Positions 1 to 9,475 of a stretch of DNA of 64,000 bases are shown in pieces; position 1 is the stretch's first letter; each line of letters opens with the position of its first letter. The position numbers and the translations under genes were made by a program. Under the pieces are notes generated by a model. The model did no database searches, was not told the DNA's origin, and saw only the letters and a program-made list of their open reading frames with translations. Source of the stretch: an uncultured Prevotellaceae bacterium. Its GTDB lineage: Bacteria; Bacteroidota; Bacteroidia; Bacteroidales; Bacteroidaceae. The stretch covers positions 1-64,000 of the forward strand of contig ONDM01000004.1 of assembly GCA_900316585.1 (NCBI GenBank). Reading direction: 5' to 3'.

Positions 1-122
1 GCAGCATACTTAGTCAGCTCATCCTTTACAATACCCCAGCGGCAGAGGTCGAACCAGCGGTTACCCTCCATACCGATCTCCAGACGGATCTCACGTCTCC
101 AGATTGGAGTCCAATTTTTCCA
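1..122 (-). pseudogene. SusD/RagB-family C-terminal fragment, N-terminal part missing
   Basis: Read on the minus strand, this stretch encodes the hallmark C-terminal SusD motif: RREIRLEIGMEG followed by NRWFDLCRWG. SusD proteins are outer-membrane glycan-binding lipoproteins that pair with SusC transporters. The frame is open from about 122 and runs off the left edge of the window, so the true C-terminus is not visible. Upstream it meets an in-frame TGA at 123-125, and nothing SusD-like precedes it. The gene therefore lacks most of its N-terminal part here, which suggests a decayed or recombined remnant. A frameshift close to 120 cannot be excluded. Confidence 0.6.
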
Positions 123-233
123 TCAGGGCTTCCAGCCAGCCTATGTCCACCTCGATACGGCTTTTATAGTAGAGTTGCACGTCCCTACCCTGCCGGAGCC
201 TGAAACCGACAAAATGCCGTTGGTGCAAATTTA
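91..233 (-). other. Short open stretch of unknown identity abutting the SusD remnant
   Basis: On the minus strand a -7-like box (TAAATTTG, 233-226) is followed by a reading frame of about 45 codons that contains HFVGFRLRQGRDVQLYYKSR and ends at TGA 91-93. It has no good ATG near its start and overlaps the SusD fragment in another frame. I do not recognise the family. It may be a fragment of a gene brought next to susD by a rearrangement, or a chance open frame. Confidence 0.25.
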
Positions 234-349
234 GAAAAAATGCACCACCAACCCAACCTGAAAGTTTTAATTAACTTATTTAAGCAAGGCGAGCACTCTA
301 ATTATGTTATTTTTTCCTTATGGGGTGGACAAGCTACGTTTTTTTTGTA

Positions 350-357
350 TACCTTTG
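350..357 (+). promoter_or_regulatory. -7 promoter box for dapB
   Basis: TACCTTTG matches the Bacteroidetes -7 consensus TAnnTTTG and lies 23 bp before the dapB ATG. No convincing -33 TTTG is visible at the expected distance. Confidence 0.55.
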
Positions 358-380
358 CAGCCGTTAAAGCAAAATAAATC

Positions 381-1136
381 ATGAAAATAGCATTAATAGG
401 ATACGGCAAGATGGGCAAAATGATAGAACAGATAGCCCTGAGCAGAGGACATGAAATCGTCTGCAAGATAGATATTGACAATCAGCAGGATTTTGAAAGT
501 GAGGCCTTCAAGAGTGCCGATGTGGCTATCGAGTTCACGAACCCACAGGCTGCCTATGGAAACTACATGCGGACTTTCGCAGCAGGCGTGAAACTGGTCA
601 GCGGCAGCACAGGATGGCTGGAACAGCACGGTGAAGAGGTGAAACGCCTTTGCACCACCGGCGGAAAGACCCTGTTCTGGAGCTCTAATTTCAGCGTGGG
701 CGTAGCCATTTTCTCTGCCGTGAACCGCTATCTGGCTAAAATCATGAACAAGTTCCCTGAGTATGATGTGAGGATGGAGGAAACCCATCACATCCACAAG
801 CTGGATGCACCTAGCGGAACCGCCATCACCCTGGCCGAGGGCATTCTGGGTGAGCTGGACCGCAAGGATAAATGGGTCATGGGCACCCTTCAGGCTCCTG
901 ACGGCACCGTGACCGGTACCGAAGAGTGCGCTGCCAATGAGCTGCCAGTAAGCAGCATCCGCCGTGATGAGGTTCCAGGTATACATAGTATCACTTACAA
1001 CAGCGAAGCCGATCAAATCACCATCACACACGATGCACACAGCCGTAAAGGTTTTGCCCTGGGCGCAGTGCTGGCTGCTGAGTACACCGCTACTCACGAG
1101 GGATTCCTAGGTATAAACGACTTGTTCCAATTCTAA
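381..1136 (+). CDS. dapB: 4-hydroxy-tetrahydrodipicolinate reductase
   Basis: DapB reduces 4-hydroxy-tetrahydrodipicolinate with NAD(P)H in the diaminopimelate/lysine pathway, so it feeds peptidoglycan as well as lysine synthesis. At 251 aa it is at the short end for the family, as usual in Bacteroidetes. The N-terminus has the dinucleotide-binding loop GYGKMG (residues 7-12). The signature EETHHIHKLDAPSGTA near residues 133-148 carries the catalytic His pair, the Lys and the substrate-binding loop. It starts a plus-strand group with lepB 12 bp downstream. The start is the first ATG after the TACCTTTG box. Confidence 0.97.
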   Translation: MKIALIGYGKMGKMIEQIALSRGHEIVCKIDIDNQQDFESEAFKSADVAIEFTNPQAAYGNYMRTFAAGVKLVSGSTGWLEQHGEEVKRLCTTGGKTLFWSSNFSVGVAIFSAVNRYLAKIMNKFPEYDVRMEETHHIHKLDAPSGTAITLAEGILGELDRKDKWVMGTLQAPDGTVTGTEECAANELPVSSIRRDEVPGIHSITYNSEADQITITHDAHSRKGFALGAVLAAEYTATHEGFLGINDLFQF

Positions 1137-1148
1137 CAACAACTGATT

Positions 1149-2603
1149 ATGGCAACAACAAAGAAAAAGAAGAGAACCTTACGGGACCGGAAACCCAAAC
1201 AGTGGGGCTGGTTCATTGGTGTGACAATCCTGTATCTGGCATTCCTTTACTGGGTGAAAAGCTGGTGGGGACTTCTGGTCGTACCTTTTATCTTCGATGC
1301 GTACATCACTCACTATATCAACTGGGGATGGTGGAAAGATGAAGATGGTTTCACCAAGGCTGTGATGAGCTGGGTAGATGCTATCGTTTTCGCCTTAGTG
1401 GCAGTCTACTTCGTGAACCTGTTCTTCTTCCAGAATTATGCGATTCCATCGTCTTCACTGGAGAAATCTCTGCTCACAGGCGACTATCTGTTTGTGAGCA
1501 AGTTGAGCTATGGTCCCCGTATCCCAAATACCCCACTGACCATGCCGCTTACCCAGCATACCATGCCTATGACTGGTACAAAAAGCTACATCACCTGGCC
1601 GCAGTGGGACTATCGCCGTGTAAAGGGCTTCGGCAAGGTGCAGCTGAACGACATTGTAGTCTTCAACTACCCTAGTGGCGACTCCATCATCGTAAATCCT
1701 GCCTATCAGGCAGCCGACTACTATGGCCTGGTCTATACTTACGGACGACAGCTGATGCCTGATTCCAACGTGCCTGACAGTCTTCCGGTGCTGGAACAAC
1801 GCAAGCTTTTCGAAAAAATCTATGAAAAGGGAAGAAACTACATCGTAGAGAATGCGCATGAGTTCGAAGGAATAGACTGGAGACCAGTAGACCGTCGTGA
1901 AAACTATGTGAAGCGCTGTGTAGGTCTTCCTGGGCAGACACTGGAAATCAAGGACCGGATTATCTATTTGGATGGCAAGCCAAACAAGGAACCGGACAAT
2001 GTGCAATATAACTACATTGTGGACACTTCACAGGACATCCCTGAAGAATTTGCTCACTCAATAGGCATCTCCGACGACGACCTGGGACGTCCCGACAAGG
2101 GCCGCTATGTAATGCCACTGACGCAAGCAGCCAAAGAAACCTTGCTGGCACACAAGGAAATGGTGACAAACATCCAACTTTACCCACAGACTGATGACAC
2201 CCAGCTGTTCCCTCTGAACGGCAACAAGCACTGGACTTGTGACAACTATGGTCCAATCTGGATTCCTGCCAAAGGGCAGAGCATTGACCTGACACTAGAG
2301 AACCTTTGCCTCTATGAGCGCGCCATCAAAAACTACGAGAAGAATGACTTGGAAGTGCGCGACGGAAAAATCTTCATCAACGGCAAGGAAGCCACAAGCT
2401 ACACCTTCAAGATGGACTACTACTGGATGATGGGCGATAACCGTCACAATTCTGCTGACTCCCGCTACTGGGGCTATGTACCAGAAGATCACATCGTGGG
2501 CAAACCTATCGTAGTCTGGCTGTCTCTGGACAAGGACCGCAGCCTATTCAATGGTGGTATCCGATGGAATCGTCTGTTTTTGTGGGTGGATAACGTGAAA
2601 TAA
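1149..2603 (+). CDS. lepB: Signal peptidase I, long Bacteroidetes form
   Basis: This membrane-bound serine protease removes signal peptides from exported proteins. The N-terminus is basic and is followed by hydrophobic segments at about 21-50 and 75-95. The catalytic serine should be S103 in IPSSSLEKSLLTGD. The general-base lysine is K255 in NYVKRCVGLPGQ. The conserved MMGDNRHNSADSRYWG box lies near residues 428-443. The protein is 484 aa, far longer than the roughly 320 aa of E. coli LepB. About 150 residues separate Ser and Lys, against about 55 in E. coli, so a large insertion interrupts the catalytic domain. The stop overlaps the next ATG by one base, indicating translational coupling. 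Confidence 0.95.
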   Translation: MATTKKKKRTLRDRKPKQWGWFIGVTILYLAFLYWVKSWWGLLVVPFIFDAYITHYINWGWWKDEDGFTKAVMSWVDAIVFALVAVYFVNLFFFQNYAIPSSSLEKSLLTGDYLFVSKLSYGPRIPNTPLTMPLTQHTMPMTGTKSYITWPQWDYRRVKGFGKVQLNDIVVFNYPSGDSIIVNPAYQAADYYGLVYTYGRQLMPDSNVPDSLPVLEQRKLFEKIYEKGRNYIVENAHEFEGIDWRPVDRRENYVKRCVGLPGQTLEIKDRIIYLDGKPNKEPDNVQYNYIVDTSQDIPEEFAHSIGISDDDLGRPDKGRYVMPLTQAAKETLLAHKEMVTNIQLYPQTDDTQLFPLNGNKHWTCDNYGPIWIPAKGQSIDLTLENLCLYERAIKNYEKNDLEVRDGKIFINGKEATSYTFKMDYYWMMGDNRHNSADSRYWGYVPEDHIVGKPIVVWLSLDKDRSLFNGGIRWNRLFLWVDNVK

Positions 2604-3232
2604 TGAAGGCTCTGCTTTCTTCAGCCTACTTGGCTCCCGTGGAATACTATGCCTGGATGCTGGCAGCCGACGAAGTGCTGCTGGAACAGCATGACCACTA
2701 TGTAAAGCAGACATACCGAAACCGGTGCATCATAGCCGCAGCCGACGGACCGCTTTCCCTGACCGTACCTATCGTAAAACCAGAGACGGAAAAGTGCGAG
2801 ATGAAAGACATTCGCATTTCCGACCACGGTAACTGGAGGCACCTACACTGGAATGCGTTGAAATCAGCTTATAGGATGAGTCCCTTTTGGGAATACTACG
2901 AGGATGATTTCCGCCCTTTCTATGAAAAGAAATGGGAGTTTCTGATGGACTACAACCAGGAACTGCAAGACAAGGTCTGTGAACTGATTGATATGTGTCC
3001 GATAATAACACGTACCACGGACTATTCAAAGACCGTAGAGCCTTCTATTCAAGACTTGCGTGAAGTAATCCACCCGAAGAAAGAAATAGCCTCTGACGGG
3101 AAATTCAAGGTCCTCCCCTACTATCAGGTGTTCCAGGAACGCCAAGGGTTCCTACCGAACATGAGCATCATGGATTTGCTTATGAACATGGGACCGGAGT
3201 CCCTTCTGATTCTTAGAGATTCCTTAAAATAG
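2603..3232 (+). CDS. WbqC-like family protein
   Basis: This 209-aa protein resembles the WbqC-like family: an N-terminal AYLAPVEYYAWML segment, then HLHWNALKSAYRMSPFWEYY, where WbqC proteins have conserved aromatic and basic residues. WbqC proteins often occur near glycan or cofactor genes, but their activity is not established, so no reaction is assigned. Its ATG overlaps the lepB stop (TAATG), so it is probably translated with lepB. A strong hairpin follows the stop codon. No signal peptide or membrane segment is visible. Confidence 0.8.
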   Translation: MKALLSSAYLAPVEYYAWMLAADEVLLEQHDHYVKQTYRNRCIIAAADGPLSLTVPIVKPETEKCEMKDIRISDHGNWRHLHWNALKSAYRMSPFWEYYEDDFRPFYEKKWEFLMDYNQELQDKVCELIDMCPIITRTTDYSKTVEPSIQDLREVIHPKKEIASDGKFKVLPYYQVFQERQGFLPNMSIMDLLMNMGPESLLILRDSLK

Positions 3233-3253
3233 GAGCTATACCATATAAATAAT

Positions 3254-3288
3254 AAAAGCCGGCTGCAAATGCAACCGGCTTTCTTTTT
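3254..3288. terminator. Bidirectional intrinsic terminator between wbqC-like gene and frdB
   Basis: AAAGCCGGcTGC and GCAaCCGGCTTT pair around a short AAAT loop, flanked by A-rich sequence on the left and T-rich sequence on the right. It can therefore stop transcription from both converging units. Confidence 0.85.
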
Positions 3289-3301
3289 AATGGAAGGGGA
3301 A

Positions 3302-4060
3302 TTAGTCAGCCAACTTTGCCTTGATGAACTCACGGTTCAAACGAGCAATGTTAGTGATAGTTTCACACTTAGGGCAAACAGCCTCGCATGCACGAGTGTT
3401 CGTACAGTTACCGAAGCCCAGCTCATCCATCTTGGCAACCATTCTCTTGACACGCTTAGCAGCCTCTACACGACCCTGAGGAAGCAATGCCAACTGGCTT
3501 ACCTTAGATGAAACGAACAACATGGCAGAACCATTCTTACATGCAGCCACACAAGCACCACAACCGATGCAGCTTGCGCAGTCCATAGCCTCGTCAGCAT
3601 CTTCCTTAGGAATCAAGATAGCATTTGCATCCTGAGGAGCACCTGTGCGAACAGTGGTATAACCACCAGCCTGCATAATCTTGTCAAATGCAGTTCTATC
3701 TACCATACAGTCTTTGATTACAGGGAAACCTGCTGAACGCCAAGGTTCTACAGTGATAGTCTCACCATCCTTGAACTTACGCATATACAACTGACAGGTG
3801 GTTGCACCACGCTCTGTCTTACCATGTGGAGTACCATTGATGTACAAAGAACACATACCACAGATACCCTCGCGGCAGTCATGATCGAATACGAAAGGCT
3901 CTTTACCCTGATTAATCAGCTGCTCGTTCATAATATCCAGCATTTCCAGGAATGAGGTATCGTCTGGAATATCCTTCATGACCTCAGACTCGAAATGTCC
4001 GGCATCTTTTGGACCGTTCTGCTTCCAAAATTTTACAGTAACAGATATATTTTTAGCCAT
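3302..4060 (-). CDS. frdB: Fumarate reductase/succinate dehydrogenase iron-sulfur subunit
   Basis: FrdB passes electrons between the membrane quinone site and the FrdA flavin. With the start taken at ATG 4060 (252 aa, beginning [12 protein letters not shown]), the [2Fe-2S] cysteines are C62, C67, C70 and C89. The second cluster motif is C161-x2-C-x2-C-x2-C170 with C174, and a CEAVCPKC segment near the C-terminus completes the [3Fe-4S]/[4Fe-4S] ligands. A longer frame to TTG 4087 exists, but it begins immediately after the frdA stop and adds nine residues unlike the family. It is the last gene of frdCAB and ends at a bidirectional terminator. Confidence 0.96.
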   Translation of the reverse strand: MAKNISVTVKFWKQNGPKDAGHFESEVMKDIPDDTSFLEMLDIMNEQLINQGKEPFVFDHDCREGICGMCSLYINGTPHGKTERGATTCQLYMRKFKDGETITVEPWRSAGFPVIKDCMVDRTAFDKIMQAGGYTTVRTGAPQDANAILIPKEDADEAMDCASCIGCGACVAACKNGSAMLFVSSKVSQLALLPQGRVEAAKRVKRMVAKMDELGFGNCTNTRACEAVCPKCETITNIARLNREFIKAKLAD

Positions 4061-4087
4061 TTTTGTAATCTTTAAAGGGTTTGACAA

Positions 4088-6070
4088 TTAGTTCTTGTAG
4101 TTACGAGTCTGAACCTTAATTGCCTCATACTCCAGAGGTTCCTTAATCAAAGTAGGAGCAGCTGCATCAGAGCCCTCATACTTCCAGCAACCAACGTAGA
4201 AGAAGTTCTTATCGTCACGCTTAGCCTCACCTTCCTCGGTCTGATGCTCCTCACGGAAATGGCCACCGCAAGATTCCTCACGGCTCAATGCATCATAAGC
4301 AATCAGTTTACCCATGGTGATGAAGTCATCCAAGTGGATAGCTTTATCCAACTCTACATTCAAGCCCTCGCGAGAACCTGGAATGTACAAGTTGGTGTCA
4401 AACTCTTTACGCAGCTCGTCAATCTTCTTGATACCGGTCTCCAAGCCTTCCTTGGTACGACCCATTCCGATGTACTCCCAGCAGATGTGACCCAATTCTT
4501 TGTGGATAGAGTCAACAGAACGCTTACCCTTAATATTAAGCAACTTCTGGATACGTGCCTCAGTAGCCTTCTCCACCTCATCGAACTCAGGAGCAGTAGT
4601 AGGAATCTTTGGCCAGATAGCCTGGTCTGCCAAGTAGTTCTGAATAGTATAAGGAAGTACGAAGTAACCATCTGCCAAACCCTGCATCAGTGCAGAAGCA
4701 CCCAGACGGTTTGCACCATGATCTGAGAAGTTACACTCACCAATAGCGAACAGACCTGGGATAGAAGTCATCAACTCATAGTCAACCCAAATACCACCCA
4801 TAGTATAGTGGATAGCAGGGAAGATCATCATTGGGTTGTAGTAATCCATACCGTCCTTAGTGAGACGCTTCTCACCTGGGTTCACGTCAGTAATCTCCTC
4901 GTACATGTCGAAGAGGTTGCCATAACGCTGACGGATTACGTCGATACCCAGACGCTGGATAGACTCAGAGAAGTCCAAGAATACAGCCAAACCAGTGTTG
5001 TTCACACCCAGACCCTTATCGCAGCGCTCCTTAGCAGCACGGGAAGCAACGTCACGTGGAACCAAGTTACCAAATGCAGGATAACGGCGCTCCAGATAAT
5101 AGTCACGGTCCTCTTCTGGAATCTCAAAACCTTCCTTGGTTCCTGCCTGCAATGCCTTAGCATCTTCCAGTTTCTTAGGAACCCAGATACGACCATCGTT
5201 ACGCAGAGACTCAGACATCAAAGTCAACTTGGACTGTTTGTCACCATGAACTGGGATACAAGTTGGGTGAATCTGAACGTAGCAAGGATTTGCAAAGTAA
5301 GCACCCTTACGGTAGCAAGACATTGCAGCTGTTACGTTACAACCCATTGCATTGGTTGACAAGAAATATGTATTTCCATAACCACCAGTACCGATAACTA
5401 CTGCATTTGCAGAGAAGCGCTCCAGCTTACCGGTAATCAGGTTCTTAGCGATGATACCACGAGCACGACCGTCAACAATGACTACGTCGAGCATCTCATA
5501 ACGGCAATACAGTTTAACCTTACCAGCATTAACCTGGCAAGAAAGAGCGGAGTAAGCACCCAGCAGCAACTGCTGACCAGTCTGACCCTTTGCATAGAAA
5601 GTACGGGATACCTGAGCACCACCGAATGAACGGTTAGCCAATGTACCTCCATACTCACGAGCGAAAGGAACACCCTGAGCAACGCACTGGTCGATGATTG
5701 CATTTGAAACCTCTGCCAGACGATAAACGTTAGCCTCACGAGCACGATAGTCACCACCCTTTACAGTATCATAGAACAGACGGTAAACAGAGTCACCATC
5801 ATTCTGATAATTCTTAGCGGCATTGATACCACCCTGTGCAGCAATAGAGTGTGCACGGCGTGGAGAATCCTGAATACAGAAGTTCAGGACATTGAAACCC
5901 ATCTCACCAAGAGATGCAGCAGCAGAAGCACCTGCCAAACCAGTACCAACGACGATGACATCGAGCTTCAGCTTATTCTTTGGGTTTACCAAACGCTGAT
6001 GTGCCTTGTAATTTGACCACTTTTCAGCAACTGGTCCTTCAGGAATTTTTGAATCTATAGTGATTGCCAT
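4088..6070 (-). CDS. frdA: Fumarate reductase/succinate dehydrogenase flavoprotein subunit
   Basis: FrdA is the catalytic subunit interconverting fumarate and succinate. In anaerobic Bacteroides it works mainly as fumarate reductase, the terminal electron sink for mixed succinate/propionate fermentation. The 660-aa protein has an FAD-binding [12 protein letters not shown] loop near residues 40-51. The [17 protein letters not shown] segment contains H74, the expected covalent FAD attachment site. QIHPTCIPV and [12 protein letters not shown] in the capping region carry substrate-site residues. It follows frdC by 26 bp and precedes frdB by 27 bp. The length fits the long non-E. coli (B-type) enzymes that pair with a single diheme cytochrome b. 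Confidence 0.97.
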   Translation of the reverse strand: MAITIDSKIPEGPVAEKWSNYKAHQRLVNPKNKLKLDVIVVGTGLAGASAAASLGEMGFNVLNFCIQDSPRRAHSIAAQGGINAAKNYQNDGDSVYRLFYDTVKGGDYRAREANVYRLAEVSNAIIDQCVAQGVPFAREYGGTLANRSFGGAQVSRTFYAKGQTGQQLLLGAYSALSCQVNAGKVKLYCRYEMLDVVIVDGRARGIIAKNLITGKLERFSANAVVIGTGGYGNTYFLSTNAMGCNVTAAMSCYRKGAYFANPCYVQIHPTCIPVHGDKQSKLTLMSESLRNDGRIWVPKKLEDAKALQAGTKEGFEIPEEDRDYYLERRYPAFGNLVPRDVASRAAKERCDKGLGVNNTGLAVFLDFSESIQRLGIDVIRQRYGNLFDMYEEITDVNPGEKRLTKDGMDYYNPMMIFPAIHYTMGGIWVDYELMTSIPGLFAIGECNFSDHGANRLGASALMQGLADGYFVLPYTIQNYLADQAIWPKIPTTAPEFDEVEKATEARIQKLLNIKGKRSVDSIHKELGHICWEYIGMGRTKEGLETGIKKIDELRKEFDTNLYIPGSREGLNVELDKAIHLDDFITMGKLIAYDALSREESCGGHFREEHQTEEGEAKRDDKNFFYVGCWKYEGSDAAAPTLIKEPLEYEAIKVQTRNYKN

Positions 6071-6096
6071 AATAATTCAATTTAAAGTTTAACAGA

Positions 6097-6804
6097 TTAG
6101 AAAGGAAGAACCTTGCCTGGCAAGTGTCCCAAAGCATCAGGACAAATAGTGAAAGCAAGAGCAACGATAAGGAATGCACCCATGATAATGGTAGACCAAA
6201 CATTACCGATAACACGCCAGCGCTTAAACCAAATATGACCACTCCAGCCAAGCGTCTGCATAGATGACCACAGACCATGAGTCAGGTGGAACCAGATTGC
6301 AACAATCCAAATCACATAAAGAATAGTGTAGATAGGATTAGAGAAAGTCACTACTATCCATCCGAAACCATCTGTTGGCATAGGAGTATTTGCAACATGG
6401 TTGCCAATAATCTCAGCAAACATCATGTTATACCAGAAATGTTTCAAGTGCAGCAAAAGGCCTAAGCAGATGATAATACCCAAAACAAACATGTTCTGGC
6501 TAGCCCATTCTACCTTCTCTGGCTTATCTGTTACCGCATACTTGTTGTTACCACGAGCCTTACGGTTCTGCAGAGTAAGGATAAGAGCATAGACGATGTG
6601 AATAGCTACCAAAGCAGCCAAACCTAAGGTTGCTACAATAGCATACCAGTTTGAACCGAGTAATTCACAAATCTGATTATACGCCTCCTTGCTGAATAGA
6701 GCAACTACGTTCATGCAAGCATGGAACGTCAGGAAGAGAACCAAAGCAGCACCAGTCACCGACATTACTACTTTTCTTCCTACTGAAGAGTTAAATAACC
6801 ACAT
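6097..6804 (-). CDS. frdC: Fumarate reductase/succinate dehydrogenase cytochrome b subunit
   Basis: This 235-aa integral membrane subunit anchors FrdAB and handles menaquinone. About five hydrophobic segments are visible, roughly at 11-37, 54-80, 103-125, 155-176 and 200-225. Candidate heme ligands are H28, H69, H119, H122, H173 and H176, which fits the diheme B-type family of Wolinella and Bacteroides. It is first in the operon frdC-frdA-frdB. A well-spaced promoter lies about 70 bp upstream on the minus strand. Confidence 0.95.
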   Translation of the reverse strand: MWLFNSSVGRKVVMSVTGAALVLFLTFHACMNVVALFSKEAYNQICELLGSNWYAIVATLGLAALVAIHIVYALILTLQNRKARGNNKYAVTDKPEKVEWASQNMFVLGIIICLGLLLHLKHFWYNMMFAEIIGNHVANTPMPTDGFGWIVVTFSNPIYTILYVIWIVAIWFHLTHGLWSSMQTLGWSGHIWFKRWRVIGNVWSTIIMGAFLIVALAFTICPDALGHLPGKVLPF

Positions 6805-6875
6805 AAATGATTGAATTTTAAATTATTAATTAATTGATTTACAAATTTCCTATTAAATTTAAGGTGTCATCGTTA

Positions 6876-6907
6876 CAAAAATAAGTTAAAAAATCTGTAT
6901 AAACAAA
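6876..6907 (-). promoter_or_regulatory. frdCAB promoter (-33 and -7 boxes)
   Basis: On the minus strand TTTG (6907-6904) is followed after exactly 20 bp by TATTTTTG (6883-6876). This matches the Bacteroidetes TTTG/TAnnTTTG pair at the preferred spacing. The predicted leader before the frdC ATG is about 65 nt. Confidence 0.7.
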
Positions 6908-6955
6908 GGTTTCGACTTTTTTTTGATAAATCTTTTTTGTTCTCTTACTTTGCAC

Positions 6956-6963
6956 TATCTTTG
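6956..6963 (+). promoter_or_regulatory. -7 box immediately before mnmG
   Basis: TATCTTTG ends only 7 bp before the mnmG ATG at 6971. A transcript starting at the usual distance from this box would have almost no 5' leader. A TTTG at 6936-6939 could be a -33 box, but its 16-bp spacing is short. Confidence 0.55.
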
Positions 6964-6970
6964 CAATGAA

Positions 6971-8845
6971 ATGGTAAAATTTGATTATGATGTCATCGTT
7001 ATTGGTGCAGGACATGCCGGTTGTGAGGCAGCCGCAGCTGCTGCAAATCTAGGTGCAAACACCTGTCTGATAACTATGGACATGAATAAAATAGCGCAGA
7101 TGAGTTGCAATCCGGCCATTGGTGGAATAGCTAAGGGCCAGATTGTCAGGGAGATAGATGCTCTTGGTGGATACATGGGCATCGTAACGGACCGAACTGC
7201 AATTCAGTTCCGTATGCTGAACATTTCCAAAGGTCCTGCCATGTGGAGTCCCCGTGCCCAATGCGACAGGGGCAAATACATATGGACTTGGCGGGAGGTG
7301 TTGGACCAAATTCCTAATTTGCATATTTGGCAAGACCAAGCTAAAGAACTGCTTGTAGAGCATGGTCAGGCAATAGGTGTGAAGACTCTTTTAGGGGTGG
7401 AAATCCATGCTAAATCAACCATACTCACAGCAGGAACATTCCTGAACGGAATCATGCACTTCGGACGAACCCAAATCCCTGGTGGACGAGTAGCCGAACT
7501 TCCTTCTCTATATCTCTCTGAAAGCATCGCTGCTCATGGCATCACCATGGGTAGGATGAAGACTGGAACCCCAGTGCGCATTGACAAACGTAGTGTCCAT
7601 TTTGAAGACACCGAAATCCAAAACGGTGAAACCACTTTCCATAAATTCTCCTACATGGGTGAGAACCGAAAGTTGAAACAACTCCCCTGCTGGACTTTCA
7701 ATACTAATGAGAAAGTGCACCAAATCCTACGGGACAATCTTAGCGAATCTCCCCTATTCAATGGACAGATTCAAAGCATAGGCCCCCGTTACTGTCCAAG
7801 TATAGAAACCAAGATTGTGACATTTGCAGAAAAGGATTCTCATCCACTTTTCTTAGAGCCAGAAGGAGAGAACACCAATGAAATGTATCTGAATGGTTTC
7901 TCCTCTTCTCTTCCAATAGAAGTCCAAATCAATGCCCTAAAACAAATTTCAGCTTTACGGGATATGGAAATCTATCGTCCTGGATATGCCATAGAGTACG
8001 ACTACTTTGATCCTACGCAACTGAAGCATACACTGGAGTCTAAGGTTGTGAAAAACCTCTATCTGGCAGGTCAGGTAAATGGAACTACAGGTTACGAAGA
8101 AGCTGCAGGGCAAGGGTTGGTGGCTGGAGCTAATGCAGCTCTAAGCTGCGTAGGCAATCAAGAATTGGTTCTAGGCAGGGACGAGGCTTATATAGGTGTG
8201 CTCATTGATGACTTGGTGACAAAAGGTGTGGATGAGCCCTATCGTATGTTTACATCTAGAGCTGAATACAGAATCCTGCTCAGACAAGACGACGCAGATG
8301 CAAGATTAACGGAGAAATCATATAATATGGGACTTGCAAAACAAGACCGTTATGATTATTTGATAGAGAAAATGACTGAAATTGAGAAAATAAAGAAATT
8401 CTGTCAAGATTTCTCTATCAGAGCAAATCTCATTAACCCTGCCTTGGAACAAATTGGCACTACACCACTCACTAGAGGTTGTAAACTTTTTGATTTAATC
8501 GGAAGACCACAAGTTACCATTCAGAATATCTCCGAACACATTCCAGCCTTCAAATCCCTACTAGACAAAATACCAAATCGGAAGGAGGAAATCATTGAGG
8601 CTGCAGAAATAGCAATCAAATACAAAGGATACATCGAAAGAGAACGCCAAATGGCTGAAAAGATGGAGCGCCTTGAGAACATCAAAATCAAAGGGATCTT
8701 CGATTACAACAATTTACAATCTCTTTCCACTGAGGCAAGGCAGAAATTGACGAAGATTGATCCTCTAACTTTGGCTCAAGCTAGTAGGATCCCTGGTGTA
8801 TCCCCATCAGACATCAATGTTCTTCTCGTTTTAATGGGAAGGTGA
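6971..8845 (+). CDS. mnmG: tRNA uridine-5-carboxymethylaminomethyl(34) synthesis enzyme MnmG (GidA)
   Basis: MnmG with MnmE installs the carboxymethylaminomethyl group on wobble uridine 34 of tRNAs, using FAD, NADH and methylene-tetrahydrofolate. The 624-aa product starts MVKFDYDVIVIGAGHAGCEA, with the FAD loop GAGHAGCE at residues 12-19. It also has the family motifs CNPAIGGIAKGQIVREIDALGG and, later, GQVNGTTGYEEAAGQG. A start 16 codons further upstream (6923) is open but overlaps the promoter region and is not conserved in character. It is transcribed divergently from frdC. A 51-bp gap separates it from apt. Confidence 0.97.
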   Translation: MVKFDYDVIVIGAGHAGCEAAAAAANLGANTCLITMDMNKIAQMSCNPAIGGIAKGQIVREIDALGGYMGIVTDRTAIQFRMLNISKGPAMWSPRAQCDRGKYIWTWREVLDQIPNLHIWQDQAKELLVEHGQAIGVKTLLGVEIHAKSTILTAGTFLNGIMHFGRTQIPGGRVAELPSLYLSESIAAHGITMGRMKTGTPVRIDKRSVHFEDTEIQNGETTFHKFSYMGENRKLKQLPCWTFNTNEKVHQILRDNLSESPLFNGQIQSIGPRYCPSIETKIVTFAEKDSHPLFLEPEGENTNEMYLNGFSSSLPIEVQINALKQISALRDMEIYRPGYAIEYDYFDPTQLKHTLESKVVKNLYLAGQVNGTTGYEEAAGQGLVAGANAALSCVGNQELVLGRDEAYIGVLIDDLVTKGVDEPYRMFTSRAEYRILLRQDDADARLTEKSYNMGLAKQDRYDYLIEKMTEIEKIKKFCQDFSIRANLINPALEQIGTTPLTRGCKLFDLIGRPQVTIQNISEHIPAFKSLLDKIPNRKEEIIEAAEIAIKYKGYIERERQMAEKMERLENIKIKGIFDYNNLQSLSTEARQKLTKIDPLTLAQASRIPGVSPSDINVLLVLMGR

Positions 8846-8896
8846 TGATGTTCCACGTGAAACATTTTCGAATAAATAAACTTTCAAATACCTAAA

Positions 8897-9430
8897 ATGA
8901 ATACAGAATTATTACTTCAGAATCTGCGTGTTGTACCAGATTTCCCTATTAAGGGAATCCAGTTCTACGACGTCACAACTTTGTTCAAAAACCCAGCATG
9001 TGTGAAAGAATTAGGTGATGCACTCTACGAATTATATAAAGACAAAGGCATTACTAAAGTAGTTGGAATTGAATCAAGAGGATTCATTCTAGGCTCAATC
9101 CTAGCAGAAAGACTGAATGCTGGAATCATCTTGGCAAGAAAACCAGGGAAACTTCCAGCAGAAGTATATGAAGAAAGCTATGGAAAAGAATATGGCAAAG
9201 ACGTAATCCAAATTCATAAAGATGCCATAACAGAAGACGACGTGGTACTAATTCATGATGACCTGATAGCTACAGGTGGAAGTCTGAAGGCAGCCTATGA
9301 CTTAGTGCAAAAGTTTTCACCACGCAAAACCTATATTAATGTGTTGATGGAACTAGTAGACCTCAAGGGACGCTCAATGTTTGACCCAAGCATCGAGATC
9401 ACATCCTTGCTGTCACTCCACGGAGAATAA
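8897..9430 (+). CDS. apt: Adenine phosphoribosyltransferase
   Basis: Apt salvages adenine to AMP using PRPP. The 177-aa length is typical. The PRPP-binding signature VVLIHDDLIATGGSLKAA sits near residues 121-138. Upstream GIESRGFILG and ARKPGKLPAEVYEESYGKEYG match the purine-binding and flexible-loop regions of Apt. It lies between mnmG and uvrC and is followed by its own intrinsic terminator, so uvrC may depend on another promoter or on read-through. Confidence 0.97.
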   Translation: MNTELLLQNLRVVPDFPIKGIQFYDVTTLFKNPACVKELGDALYELYKDKGITKVVGIESRGFILGSILAERLNAGIILARKPGKLPAEVYEESYGKEYGKDVIQIHKDAITEDDVVLIHDDLIATGGSLKAAYDLVQKFSPRKTYINVLMELVDLKGRSMFDPSIEITSLLSLHGE

Positions 9431-9435
9431 ACAAT

Positions 9436-9464
9436 AAAAAGGCTGAGCAATACTTCAGCCTTTT
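9436..9464 (+). terminator. Intrinsic terminator after apt
   Basis: AAAGGCTGA and TCAGCCTTT form a 9-bp stem with a 7-8 nt loop followed by TTTTG. It ends 11 bp before the uvrC ATG. Confidence 0.75.
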
Positions 9465-9475
9465 GTTTTCTTAGA

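Noticed and set aside
393-1097. Long antisense open frame opposite dapB
   Set aside because: It lies entirely within the conserved dapB gene and its translation resembles no family; it is a frame shadow.
4061-4087. Extended frdB start at TTG 4087
   Set aside because: The extension starts directly after the frdA stop and lacks similarity to FrdB N-termini; ATG 4060 gives the normal length.
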